The notes under the pieces were generated by a model, which did no database searches, was not told the origin of the DNA, and saw only the letters and a list, made by a program, of their open reading frames with translations. A stretch of 64,000 bases of DNA from Halarchaeum nitratireducens (GTDB lineage: Archaea; Halobacteriota; Halobacteria; Halobacteriales; Halobacteriaceae). A program made the translations under genes and the position numbers. Shown one piece after another: positions 51,373-60,306 of this stretch (positions within the stretch are counted from its first letter, which is position 1; each line of letters opens with the position of its first letter). The stretch lies in contig NZ_BMOQ01000005.1 of NCBI RefSeq assembly GCF_014647155.1, forward strand, positions 186,001-250,000, written 5' to 3'.

Positions 51373-52890
51373 ATGCTCGTAGAAGCCCTACTCGCCGTCA
51401 CGTTCGTCGCCGCGTTCGCCGTGCTCCTCGCACCGGCACGGTACGCCGGTCGCATCGCGGCCGTGTTGAGTCTCGTCCCGCTCGTCGGGAGCCTCTACGC
51501 CTACGCCGCGTTCGACGGGGCGGGGAACGCGCTGCTCGGCGGGACGCCCGCCTTCGAGACGGTCGTCCCGTGGGTCGACATCGGCGGCTACGCCGTCGAC
51601 TGGCACGTCGGCCTCGACGGCATCAGCCTCCCGCTCGTCGTGCTCACCGCCGTTCTGACGACGGTCGCTATCGTCGCGGCCCGGGGCGAGATCGAGGGGC
51701 GGCGCTCGCTGTTCTACGCGCTCCTCCTGTTCACGGAGGCGAGCCTGATCGGCGTCTTCTCGGCGCTCGACTTCTTCCTCTGGTTCGTCTTCTGGGAGTT
51801 CGTCCTCGTGCCGATGTACCTGCTCGTCGCGGTGTACGGCGGGCCGCGGCGGCGCTACGCCGCGATCAAGTTCTTCGTCTACACGAACGTGGCGAGCCTC
51901 GTGTTGTTCGTCGGCTTCGTCATGCTCGTCGTTGCGACGCCCGTCGAGAGCTTCGGCCTCGCGGCCGTCGCCGAGGCGGTCCGGTCGGGCGCGGTCACGG
52001 GCGCCTTCGGCCTCTCCGCGAGCGCCGTCACCGGCGTCGCGTTCCTCGCGCTCTTCTTCGGCTTCGCCGTCAAGAGCGCGTTCGTCCCGTTCCACACGTG
52101 GCTCCCGGACGCGTACACGGAGGCTCCGACGCCCGTCACCGTGTTGCTCGCGGGCGTCGTCACGAAGATGGGGACGTACTCGCTGCTGCGCTTCAACGTC
52201 ACGATGTTCCCCGACCTGATCCGGCAGTGGGCGCTCCCGCTCGCGCTCCTCGCCGTTCTCACCGTCCTCTACGGCTCGCTCGCGGCGCTCGCACAGCGCG
52301 ACGCCAAGCGACTCGTCGCCTACACGTCGATCCCGTCGATGGGCTTCGTGCTCCTCGGCAGCGTCGCCGCGACGAACTACGGGCTCGCCGGCGCGACGTT
52401 CCAGATGGTGAGCCACGGCCTGCTCGTGAGCGTGCTCTTCCTCGCCGTCGGATACGTCGAGGACGCGACCGGCACGCGCATGATCAACAAGCTGAGCGGG
52501 CTCGCCGATCGGCTTCCGGTGACAGCGGCGGTGCTCGTCGCCGGCGCGTTCGGCTACATGGGCCTCCCGCTCATGTCCGGTTTCGCCGGCGAGTTCTTCG
52601 TCTTCACGGGCTCGTTCGCCGCGCCGTACCCGCACGCGCAGCTCGTCACCGCGGCCGCGATGTTCGGGATCGTCGTCGTCGCCGGCTACCTCCTGCGGCT
52701 CCTCCAGGGCGTCCTCATGGGTCCGTTCGAGGCGCCGACGACGGTCACGCCGCGTTCGCGGCGCGACCTCGCGCCCGCGGTCGCCCTCGTCCTCCTCTCG
52801 ATCTACCTCGGGGTCGCCCCCGGGACGCTGATGGGGGCGATTCAGGACGCTGTCGGTGCGTTCGTCGCGGTCTTCGGAGGTGGTCTCTAA
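51373..52890 (+). CDS. nuoM: Complex I subunit NuoM
   Basis: A 505-residue antiporter-like subunit with about 14 helices. WHVGLDGISLPLVVLTAVLT, WEFVLVPMYLLVAVYGG, KSAFVPFHTWLPDAYTEAPTPVTVLLAG and KRLVAYTSIPSMGFVLLG are diagnostic. It begins one base after the nuoL stop. Confidence 0.96.
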   Translation: MLVEALLAVTFVAAFAVLLAPARYAGRIAAVLSLVPLVGSLYAYAAFDGAGNALLGGTPAFETVVPWVDIGGYAVDWHVGLDGISLPLVVLTAVLTTVAIVAARGEIEGRRSLFYALLLFTEASLIGVFSALDFFLWFVFWEFVLVPMYLLVAVYGGPRRRYAAIKFFVYTNVASLVLFVGFVMLVVATPVESFGLAAVAEAVRSGAVTGAFGLSASAVTGVAFLALFFGFAVKSAFVPFHTWLPDAYTEAPTPVTVLLAGVVTKMGTYSLLRFNVTMFPDLIRQWALPLALLAVLTVLYGSLAALAQRDAKRLVAYTSIPSMGFVLLGSVAATNYGLAGATFQMVSHGLLVSVLFLAVGYVEDATGTRMINKLSGLADRLPVTAAVLVAGAFGYMGLPLMSGFAGEFFVFTGSFAAPYPHAQLVTAAAMFGIVVVAGYLLRLLQGVLMGPFEAPTTVTPRSRRDLAPAVALVLLSIYLGVAPGTLMGAIQDAVGAFVAVFGGGL

Positions 52891-54363
52891 ATGGCGCTTC
52901 CCGCACTCACCCCGCAGTACGTCCTCGGTCTCGCCGCACTGCTCGTCCTCGTCGTTGACGCGTTCGCGCCGACGTCGCGGAAGAACGGCCTGCTCGCCGG
53001 CGTCACGGCGCTCGCGGGCGTGGTGAGCGCCGGCGTCGCCGCGTGGCTCTTCGCGGGCGGGACGGGGCGGACGACGCTCTTCGACGGCGCGCTCGCCGTC
53101 GACGCCTCGACGTCGTTCTTCACGGCCGTCTTCGGCTGTGTCGCGGCGCTCGTCGCCGCCGCGAGCTACGACTACGTCCGCGACGAACCCAATCAGTCGG
53201 CCTACTACGCGCTCGTCCTGTTCGCCACCGCCGGGATGAGCGTCATGGCGGCCGCGAACTCGCTCGTTACGGCGTTCCTCGCGCTCGAACTCGTCAGCCT
53301 CCCGGCGTACGCGCTCGTCGCGTTCCTCAAGCGCAATGCGGGGAGCGCCGAGGCGGGGCTGAAGTACTTCGTCGTCGGCGCGCTCTCCTCGGGGATCCTC
53401 GTCTACGGGATCAGCCTCGTCTATGCCGCGACGGGCGTCTTCGGTTTCGAGGCGCTCGCGGCGGCCGTACAGGGGAACGCACACGTCACCGTGCTCGGTG
53501 CCGGCGTCGTCATGCTGATCGGCGGCTTCGCGTTCAAGACCGCGAGCGTGCCCTTCCACTTCTGGGCCCCCGAGGCCTACGAGGGGGCGCCCGCGCCGGT
53601 CAGCGCGTTCCTCTCGTCGGCGTCGAAGGCCGCCGGCTTCGTGCTCGCGTTCCGCGTCTTCCTGCTCGCCTTCCCGCTCGCGGCCTTCGAGGCGCTCGGC
53701 ATCCCGTGGACGCTCGTCTTCGCCGTGCTCGCCGTCCTCACGATGACGCTCGGCAACGTCGCGGCGGCGACGCAGACGAACGTCAAGCGGATGCTCGCGT
53801 ACTCCAGCATCGGGCACGCGGGCTACGCGCTCATCGGTCTCGCGGCCCTCTCCGGGCCGGCGTCGAGCGACATCGCGGTCGTCGGGGCGAGCTTCGCTCA
53901 CCTGTTCGTCTACGGCTTCACGAACACCGGCGCGTTCCTCGTCGTCGCGCTCGCCGAGCGCTGGGGCGTCGGGCGCACCTTCGAGGACTACGCCGGTCTC
54001 GGGCGCTCCGCGCCGGTCGCCTCGGCGGCGCTCGCCGTCCTGCTCTTCGGCCTCGCCGGCCTCCCGGTCGGCGGTGGCTTCTGGACGAAATACGCGCTCT
54101 TCCTCGGCGCCGTCCAGTCCGGTCTCTGGTGGCTCGCCGCCGTCGGGATCGTCAACAGCGCGCTCTCGCTGTTCTACTACAGTCGGCTCGTCAAGGCCGT
54201 CTGGGTCGACGCCCCCGACGAGACCGGCGTCGCCCGCGAGCGCCCGACGGGCATCTACGCCGCCGTCGTCGTCGCCACCGTCGTCACCGTCGTGCTCCTC
54301 GTCGCCCCCGACCTCGTCTTCTCGTGGGCGGACGCGGCGGCACGCGCGCTCGTGAGCGCGTAA
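52891..54363 (+). CDS. nuoN: Complex I subunit NuoN
   Basis: A 490-residue antiporter-like subunit with about 14 helices. LALELVSLPAYALVAFLKRN, FKTASVPFHFWAPEAYEGAPAPVSAFLS and QTNVKRMLAYSSIGHAGYALIG identify it. It starts at the base following the nuoM stop and closes the operon; no nuoE, F or G gene follows. Confidence 0.96.
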   Translation: MALPALTPQYVLGLAALLVLVVDAFAPTSRKNGLLAGVTALAGVVSAGVAAWLFAGGTGRTTLFDGALAVDASTSFFTAVFGCVAALVAAASYDYVRDEPNQSAYYALVLFATAGMSVMAAANSLVTAFLALELVSLPAYALVAFLKRNAGSAEAGLKYFVVGALSSGILVYGISLVYAATGVFGFEALAAAVQGNAHVTVLGAGVVMLIGGFAFKTASVPFHFWAPEAYEGAPAPVSAFLSSASKAAGFVLAFRVFLLAFPLAAFEALGIPWTLVFAVLAVLTMTLGNVAAATQTNVKRMLAYSSIGHAGYALIGLAALSGPASSDIAVVGASFAHLFVYGFTNTGAFLVVALAERWGVGRTFEDYAGLGRSAPVASAALAVLLFGLAGLPVGGGFWTKYALFLGAVQSGLWWLAAVGIVNSALSLFYYSRLVKAVWVDAPDETGVARERPTGIYAAVVVATVVTVVLLVAPDLVFSWADAAARALVSA

Positions 54364-54412
54364 GCGACGGAGACGGCAGGCTTTACTGCCCGTCGGCACA
54401 GAGCTAGGGCAG

Positions 54413-55867
54413 ATGGTATCCCGTCTGGTGCTCGGCAGCGGGACGGTCGCGCACACCGTCCTGGAAGCGATCCGCGAGCGCCCCGGCGACCTGCTCGTTC
54501 TCGACCCCGACGAGAGCCGCATCGAGTCGCTACGGAACGAGAAGGTCGCCGCGGAGACGGCCGACGTCACCGACCCCGGCGCGCTCCTCGAACACGGGGA
54601 CGGTCCCGACGTCGTCTTCGTCGCGAGCGACGACGCCGCGATGAACGCCCGCGCGGCCGAGGCGGCGGCGACGGCGTTCCCCGACGCCTACCTCGTCGCG
54701 TACACCGGCACCGGCGCGACCGCCGATGACCGGACGCGGCTGGGGGCGGCCGCGGATCGGGTGTGTTCGGCGGGTGGCGCCGTCGTCGACCACGTCGAGG
54801 CGGGCGTCGAGCGCGGGACGGACGCCCGAGCGCGTCACCTCCGGGAGACGCTCGAATCCGTGGACGGGCGACTGACGGTGCTCGCTCACGACAATCCCGA
54901 TCCGGACGCGATCGCGGCCGCGATCGCGCTCTGTCGGATCGCGGAAGCGCTCGGGATCGACGCCGAACCGTGCTATTTCGGTGACATCAGCCACCAGGAG
55001 AACCGCGCGTTCGTCAATCTCCTCGAACTCGATCTCACGCGCCTCGACCCGGACGAGGCACACGACTTCGACGCGGTCGCGCTCGTCGATCACTCGGCGC
55101 CCGGTGTGAACGACCAGCTCGACCCCGAGACCGCGGTCGACATCGTGATCGACCACCACCCGCCGAAGGGCGACGTGACGGCGCCGTTCGCGGACATCCG
55201 CGAGGATATCGGTGCGACGAGCACGATCATGACGCAGTACCTCGACTGGTTCGGCATCGAGTACACCGAGGCGCTGTCGACGGCGCTCCTCTACGGCATC
55301 CGGATCGACACGAAGGACTTCAAGCGCGAGATCACACAGCAGGACTTCTCGGCGGCGGCCGCCCTCCTCCCCCACGCGGCCGTCGACGTCCTGGAGCGGA
55401 TCGAGAGCCCGTCGATCAGCGCGGACACCTTCGAGGTCGTCGCGCGCGGCATCCGGAACCGCGAGGTCGAAGGCGACGTGCTCACGTCCTGCGTCGGTGC
55501 GATCTCCGATCGGGACGCGATCGCACAGGCCGCCGACCGCCTGCTCGCCATCCAGGGGGTGACGATCACGTTCGTCTACGGCTTCATGGACGGGACGATC
55601 TACGCCTCGGCGCGCGGGCGGGGCAACGACGTGGATCTCGGTGAGGTGCTCCGCGTCGCGTTCGACGGCGTCGGGAGCGCGGGCGGGCACACCGACATGG
55701 CGGGCGCACAGCTCCCGCTCGGCGTCTTCGACGCCGTTCAGGAGGACGAGGGGGAGACGCTGGCGTCGGTGCTCGAGGGCGCGATCACGCCGCGGTTCTT
55801 CGAGGCGGTGCGCGACGCGGCGAGCGGGGACGGGCTGGCGCCGGTGGGCGACGCGACCGCGGAGTAG
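54413..55867 (+). CDS. DHH-family phosphoesterase with N-terminal TrkA-N domain
   Basis: A 484-residue protein. Residues 1-130 form a Rossmann/TrkA-N domain starting RLVLGSGTVAHTV. Residues 145-330 form the DHH phosphoesterase core with the motifs HDNPDPDAIAAA, VDHS and DHHPP. Residues 385-470 form DHHA1, with GGHTDMAGAQLPLG. Relatives include cyclic-dinucleotide and nanoRNA phosphodiesterases; with a nucleotide-binding TrkA-N domain attached, this one may answer to a nucleotide signal. CTTTACT about 27-33 bases ahead of the ATG is a likely TATA element. Confidence 0.9.
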   Translation: MVSRLVLGSGTVAHTVLEAIRERPGDLLVLDPDESRIESLRNEKVAAETADVTDPGALLEHGDGPDVVFVASDDAAMNARAAEAAATAFPDAYLVAYTGTGATADDRTRLGAAADRVCSAGGAVVDHVEAGVERGTDARARHLRETLESVDGRLTVLAHDNPDPDAIAAAIALCRIAEALGIDAEPCYFGDISHQENRAFVNLLELDLTRLDPDEAHDFDAVALVDHSAPGVNDQLDPETAVDIVIDHHPPKGDVTAPFADIREDIGATSTIMTQYLDWFGIEYTEALSTALLYGIRIDTKDFKREITQQDFSAAAALLPHAAVDVLERIESPSISADTFEVVARGIRNREVEGDVLTSCVGAISDRDAIAQAADRLLAIQGVTITFVYGFMDGTIYASARGRGNDVDLGEVLRVAFDGVGSAGGHTDMAGAQLPLGVFDAVQEDEGETLASVLEGAITPRFFEAVRDAASGDGLAPVGDATAE

Positions 55868-55955
55868 CGTCGGGCGACGCCGACGGGCCGGAGGTCGGCC
55901 GGGGGTCTCGATGTGGCAACGCGTTTTTGTCCGTCGACCGCATCGAACCGACACG

Positions 55956-56762
55956 ATGGACGAACCGCTCGACGTCGACGCCGGTGGGAAACCACGGGTC
56001 CGAGATTACATGACGCGGGACGTCGCTACCGTCGCGCCGGAGGACACCGTCGCCGACGTCTCGCGACGTATCGTCGAGAGCGACGGCCACAACGGCTTCC
56101 CGGTGACGCAGGGACGGAAGGTCGAGGGGTTCGTCACGGCGCGCGATCTGCTCCTCGCCGACGACGTCACGCCGATGTTCCGCGTGATGTCCGACGACCT
56201 GCTCGTCGCGCACCCGGAGATGGACGTCAACGACGCGGCGCGCGTCATCCTCCGCTCGGGCATCCAGAAGCTCCCGGTGGTAGACGACGCGGGAACGCTC
56301 GTCGGCATCATCTCGAACGCCGACGTCATCCGCTCCCAGATCGAACGCGCGACCCCCGAGAAGGTCGGGAAGCTCCTGCGAACGCTGGAGACGATCCACG
56401 ACGTAGACGCGAGCGAGGAGCGCCGCGAGGTGGCGATCGCGGACCTCGTGCCGACGCAGGGGAAAGTGTACGCCGACGAACTGGAGGGGCGACGCTACGA
56501 GATCGAGCACGGCCTCACGGAACCCCTCGTCGTCATCGATAACGGCGGCGACCTCCTGCTCGCGGACGGCCACCACCGCGCGATGGCCGCACACACGATG
56601 GACGTCGAGACGATGGACGCGTACGTCATCGTCCTCGGCACGCGCGTCGATCTCGGGATGGCGCGCACGGCCAGCGAGGAGGGCTTGGAGTCGGTCGAGG
56701 ACGTGAACGTCGTCGACTACGCGCGCCACCCGCTCGTCGAGACGACCGAACGCTTCCAGTAA
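55956..56762 (+). CDS. CBS-domain protein with ParB/SerK-like C-terminal domain
   Basis: A 268-residue protein. A tandem CBS pair (about 15-135) with VRDYMTRDVATVAPEDTVADVSRRI and GTLVGIISNADVI binds adenine nucleotides in relatives. The C-terminal 120 residues carry the ParB/Srx-fold signature LADGHHRAMAAH, preceded by IADLVPTQGKVYADELEGRRYEI. In Thermococcus a ParB-like protein of this fold is the free serine kinase SerK. So a small-molecule kinase under CBS control is as likely as a DNA-partition role. It lies between the DHH and acs genes with its own promoter. Confidence 0.85.
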   Translation: MDEPLDVDAGGKPRVRDYMTRDVATVAPEDTVADVSRRIVESDGHNGFPVTQGRKVEGFVTARDLLLADDVTPMFRVMSDDLLVAHPEMDVNDAARVILRSGIQKLPVVDDAGTLVGIISNADVIRSQIERATPEKVGKLLRTLETIHDVDASEERREVAIADLVPTQGKVYADELEGRRYEIEHGLTEPLVVIDNGGDLLLADGHHRAMAAHTMDVETMDAYVIVLGTRVDLGMARTASEEGLESVEDVNVVDYARHPLVETTERFQ

Positions 56763-57009
56763 CTTCGGCGGGCGTCGAGAGCCGAGTTACGGTCTGTCGA
56801 CGACGCGGTCCAGTGCACATCGCACCCGGCGGGGGACGGTCTCTTCTCGGAGGACGGACGTCGATCGCGCTATGCTCGTCGACAGCTTCAGCCCCGTCGG
56901 TCCGCGGCCGCGGGCGTATGCCCGTCTCCAACCACTCCATAATCATACATTTCTGCTCCCCGAGCCGCGACGCGAAACGGCCTATAAACCCTCACGATCC
57001 TTTGGTAAG

Positions 57010-57017
57010 TTTTATAC
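57010..57017 (+). promoter_or_regulatory. TATA box of acs
   Basis: TTTTATAC lies 29-36 bases before the acs ATG. Two more AT-rich TATA-like words (CATAATCATACATTT at 56939-56953 and CCTATAAACC near 56981-56990) lie upstream, so the gene may use more than one promoter. Confidence 0.5.
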
Positions 57018-57045
57018 TCAGATTAGTTCATCGTACACACGAACT

Positions 57046-59046
57046 ATGGCTGACGAGGATCCCGCGGACGACGTGGAGCTCGAAGCACGACTGGCCGATC
57101 AGGGCGTCTTCGAGCCGCCGGAATCGTTCGTCGAGCAGGCCAACGTCACGGACGCGGGAATCTACGAGGAGTTCGAGGAGAACTGGCCCGAGTGCTGGGA
57201 GGGCGCCGCGGACCTCCTCTCGTGGGACGACGACTACGATCAGGTGCTCGACGACTCGAACCCGCCGTTCTACGAGTGGTTCACCGGCGGAACGCTGAAC
57301 GCCTCCTACAACTGTATCGACCGACACTTGCCCGAGCGCGCCGACGAGGCCGCCCTCGAATGGATCGGCGAGCCCGTCGAGGAGGACAATCGCTCGATCA
57401 CCTACGAGGAGCTCCACCGGGAGGTCAACGAGGCCGCCGCTCTCCGCGATCTCGGGGTCGGCGAGGACGACGTCGTCACCCTCTACATGCCGATGATCCC
57501 GCAACTTCCCATCGCCATGCTCGCCTGCGCGCGTATCGGCGCGCCCCACTCGGTCGTCTTCGCCGGCTTCTCGGCCGAGGCGCTCGCCACGCGGATGAAC
57601 GCCGCCGACTCCGAGTACCTCGTCACCTGCGACGGCTACTACCGGCGCGGCGACCCCCTCGATCACCTCGACAAGACCAACGAGGGGCTCGCGGACGTCG
57701 ATCACGACGTCGAGACGGTCGTGGTCGATCGCCTCGGCCCGAACGGCGACGACTTCGGCCACGACCTCGACGAGGACGAACACGACTACGCCGACCTCGT
57801 GGCCGACCACGCCGGCGCGACGGTCGAGCCGGTCGCGCGCGACGCGGAGGACATGCTCTTCCTCATGTACACCTCCGGGACCACCGGCCAACCGAAGGGG
57901 GTGAAACACACGACGGCGGGCTATCTCGCGTGGACGGCGTGGACCTCGCAGGCCGTCCTCGACGTCAAACCCGAGGACACCTACTTCTGCTCGGCGGACA
58001 TCGGGTGGATCACCGGCCACTCCTACATCGTCTACGGCCCCCTCGCCCTCGGGACGACGTCGATGATGTACGAGGGGACGCCGGACTACCCGACGCGCGA
58101 GCGCCTCTGGCAGATCATCGAGGAGTACGAAGCCGACCAACTCTACACCGCCCCCACCGCCATCCGATCGTTCATGAAGTGGGGCGCGGAATACCCCGCG
58201 AACAACGACCTCTCCTCGCTGCGGTTGCTCGGGACGGTCGGCGAACCGATCAACCCCCGCGCGTGGAAGTGGTACTACAAGCACATCGGCGGCGAGGAGT
58301 GCCCGGTAGTCGACACGTGGTGGCAGACGGAGACCGGCGGTCACATGGTGACGACGCTCCCCGGCGTTAACGACATGAAGCCCGGGAGCGCCGGTCCCGC
58401 GCTCCCTGGCCTCGACGTCGAGATCGTCGACACGAACGCCGAGGAAGTCGAGCCCGGCCGCGCCGGCTATCTGACCGTCCAGAAGCCGTGGCCCGGGATG
58501 CTGCGCACGCTCTACAAGAACGACGAGCGGTTCATCGACGAGTATTGGGCGGAGTACTCCGACACCGACTCTGACGACCCCGAGGACTGGGTCTACTTCC
58601 CCGAGGACGGCGCGAAGGTCGACGACGAGGACTACATCACCGTCCTCGGCCGCGTCGACGACGTGATCAACGTCTCCGGGCACCGACTCGGGACCATGGA
58701 GATCGAGTCCGCGATCGTCGGCGTCGACGGCGTCGCCGAGGCCGCCGTCGTCGGCGGCGACCACGACTTGAAGGGCGAAGCGGTCTACGCCTACGTCATC
58801 CTCGAAGACGGCTACGAAGGAAACGACGAGATGCGCGCCGCCATCGTCGAGGGCGTCGAGGACGCCATCGGTCCCATCGCACGCCCCGAGGAGGTCGTCT
58901 TCACGCCCGAGCTCCCGAAGACCCGATCCGGGAAGATCATGCGCCGCCTCCTCGAGGACATCGCCAACGACGAGGAGCTGGGCGACACCTCGACGCTTCA
59001 GAACCCCGGTATCGTCGACGACATCCGCTCGAAGTCCGACGACTGA
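57046..59046 (+). CDS. acs: Acetyl-CoA synthetase (AMP-forming)
   Basis: A 666-residue enzyme activating acetate to acetyl-CoA via acetyl-AMP. The N-terminal FEPPESFVEQANV, the ATP loop MYTSGTTGQPKGVKHTTAGY, the acetate pocket WWQTETGGHMV, the hinge DDVINVSGHRLGTMEIES and the C-terminal KTRSGKIMRRLL (with the catalytic, acetylatable lysine) are all present. Length and order are normal. Its stacked promoters suggest control by carbon source. It lies between the CBS-ParB and haloacid dehalogenase genes. Confidence 0.96.
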   Translation: MADEDPADDVELEARLADQGVFEPPESFVEQANVTDAGIYEEFEENWPECWEGAADLLSWDDDYDQVLDDSNPPFYEWFTGGTLNASYNCIDRHLPERADEAALEWIGEPVEEDNRSITYEELHREVNEAAALRDLGVGEDDVVTLYMPMIPQLPIAMLACARIGAPHSVVFAGFSAEALATRMNAADSEYLVTCDGYYRRGDPLDHLDKTNEGLADVDHDVETVVVDRLGPNGDDFGHDLDEDEHDYADLVADHAGATVEPVARDAEDMLFLMYTSGTTGQPKGVKHTTAGYLAWTAWTSQAVLDVKPEDTYFCSADIGWITGHSYIVYGPLALGTTSMMYEGTPDYPTRERLWQIIEEYEADQLYTAPTAIRSFMKWGAEYPANNDLSSLRLLGTVGEPINPRAWKWYYKHIGGEECPVVDTWWQTETGGHMVTTLPGVNDMKPGSAGPALPGLDVEIVDTNAEEVEPGRAGYLTVQKPWPGMLRTLYKNDERFIDEYWAEYSDTDSDDPEDWVYFPEDGAKVDDEDYITVLGRVDDVINVSGHRLGTMEIESAIVGVDGVAEAAVVGGDHDLKGEAVYAYVILEDGYEGNDEMRAAIVEGVEDAIGPIARPEEVVFTPELPKTRSGKIMRRLLEDIANDEELGDTSTLQNPGIVDDIRSKSDD

Positions 59047-59112
59047 CGCGGCGATCACGGCCCCCGTCCGGGCCACACGGTTTAGGGAGCCGGCCGTCCA
59101 ACTGTTCTGAGT

Positions 59113-59778
59113 ATGGCCGACGAGGCGCTCTGTTTCGACATGTACGGCACGCTCTGCGACGTCTCCAGCGTCGCGGACGCGATTGAGCGCGAACTCGATA
59201 TTCCGGGCGGACTCGCCGCGGACGTCGACGCGCTCTGGCGTTCGAAACAGATCGAGTACGCGTATCACCGTGGGGCGATGGATCGCTACGAGCCGTTCGA
59301 CGTCGTGACGCGCGACGCGCTCGGGTACGCCCTCGACTACTACGGACTCGACGTCGCCGCGACGGACGCCCTCCTCTCCGCGTACGACGATCTCGATCCG
59401 TATCCCGACGTGCTCGACGCCCTCGATAGGCTCACCGACGAACGCGACGCCGTCGTCTTCTCGAACGGTACGCCGGCGATGCTCGATCGGCTCGCGGCGA
59501 ACGCGGGGATCGACGCGCGCGTGGACGGGCTCGTGAGTGCGGACGACGCCGGCGCGCTCAAACCCGACCCCGCGGTGTACGAACACGTCGCGAGCGAACT
59601 CGATCGCCCGCTCCCCGCCTGTCGGCTCGTGTCCTCGAACGGCTGGGACGTCGCGGGCGCGAGCGCCGCCGGCATGGCGACGGCGTGGGTGAACCGCGAC
59701 AACGACCCCGCGGAGCGCGTCGGCGGGGACGCCGACGTGGTCGTCGAGGACCTCGTCGCGCTCGCCGACGTGCTCTGA
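59113..59778 (+). CDS. (S)-2-haloacid dehalogenase-type HAD hydrolase
   Basis: A 221-residue HAD hydrolase of the type II dehalogenase group. Motif I is FDMYGTLCD (D9 nucleophile), motif II is VVFSNGTPAML, motif III is the Lys in GALKPDPAVYEH, and motif IV is SSNGWDVAGA, the form typical of L-2-haloacid dehalogenases. Substrate is not certain since many members act on other small acids. It stands 66 bases after acs with its own GGTTTAGGG promoter-like element. Confidence 0.9.
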   Translation: MADEALCFDMYGTLCDVSSVADAIERELDIPGGLAADVDALWRSKQIEYAYHRGAMDRYEPFDVVTRDALGYALDYYGLDVAATDALLSAYDDLDPYPDVLDALDRLTDERDAVVFSNGTPAMLDRLAANAGIDARVDGLVSADDAGALKPDPAVYEHVASELDRPLPACRLVSSNGWDVAGASAAGMATAWVNRDNDPAERVGGDADVVVEDLVALADVL

Positions 59779-59784
59779 TCGCCG

Positions 59785-60081
59785 TTATCCCTCCTCGTTC
59801 GGCTCCGCGTCCGCCGGCGTCGCGTCGTCGTACCGGGAGGCGTACGCGACGAGCGCCAACACCACGCCGAACGACAGCCCGACCATCACCGCACCGTAGA
59901 TCGCGAGGTTCAGCGGCGTCAGCGCGAACGTGATCGGCCCGAGCGAGCCGACGGTGCCGTCGAGGGCGTTCGGCTGTACGACGTAGCCGAGGATGTAGCC
60001 GAAGAGCGCAGAGACGACTACCGCGACAGCGGCAATGAGGAAGACGACGCGACGACCGGCGATAGACGCGAGCGTACTCAC
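59785..60081 (-). CDS. Small membrane protein next to the cox cluster (DUF7520-like)
   Basis: A 98-residue protein with three predicted helices (about residues 10-33, 42-60 and 62-82) and an acidic tail (DDATPADAEPNEEG). It resembles a haloarchaeal family found beside cytochrome oxidase genes that I recall as DUF7520; this is tentative. Function unknown, possibly in oxidase assembly. Divergent from the 28-residue gene. Confidence 0.72.
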   Translation of the reverse strand: MSTLASIAGRRVVFLIAAVAVVVSALFGYILGYVVQPNALDGTVGSLGPITFALTPLNLAIYGAVMVGLSFGVVLALVAYASRYDDATPADAEPNEEG

Positions 60082-60140
60082 ACCCCGTCATCGGTCCCGG
60101 AGGCGATTAGCCTTTGCCGTCGCCGACCGTTCGTCCCCGT

Positions 60141-60227
60141 ATGGAAGAGAAGGAGAAACTGCTGCTCACGCTGTACGGCGTCGCCACCGCGATGATGGTC
60201 GCCACGTTCCTCGTCGTCATCACGTAA
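60141..60227 (+). CDS. 28-residue membrane microprotein beside coxA
   Basis: A complete tiny gene with ATG and TAA. The product starts with a charged MEEKEK and continues as one hydrophobic helix (LLLTLYGVATAMMVATFLVVIT). TTAGCCTTTG lies about 26-35 bases upstream in TATA position, so it could be made as a leaderless mRNA. It lies convergent with the 3' end of coxA. Small single-helix subunits accompany many cytochrome oxidases, so it may be an accessory subunit (inference). The size, start context and amphipathic layout argue that it is real, but it needs peptide evidence. Confidence 0.66.
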   Translation: MEEKEKLLLTLYGVATAMMVATFLVVIT

Positions 60228-60306
60228 CGAACGACGAGTCGACGTCGAACTCGAGAACTGAAGACCGAAGCCGAGACCGGAATCGAAACGGCGAGTCGCG
60301 CGTCCG

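Noticed and set aside
51388-54570. Very long minus-strand open frame opposite nuoM and nuoN
   Set aside because: It is a mirror of the NuoM/NuoN codons, being rich in Arg, Glu and Asp without any recognisable domain. High GC with few stop codons produces such frames.
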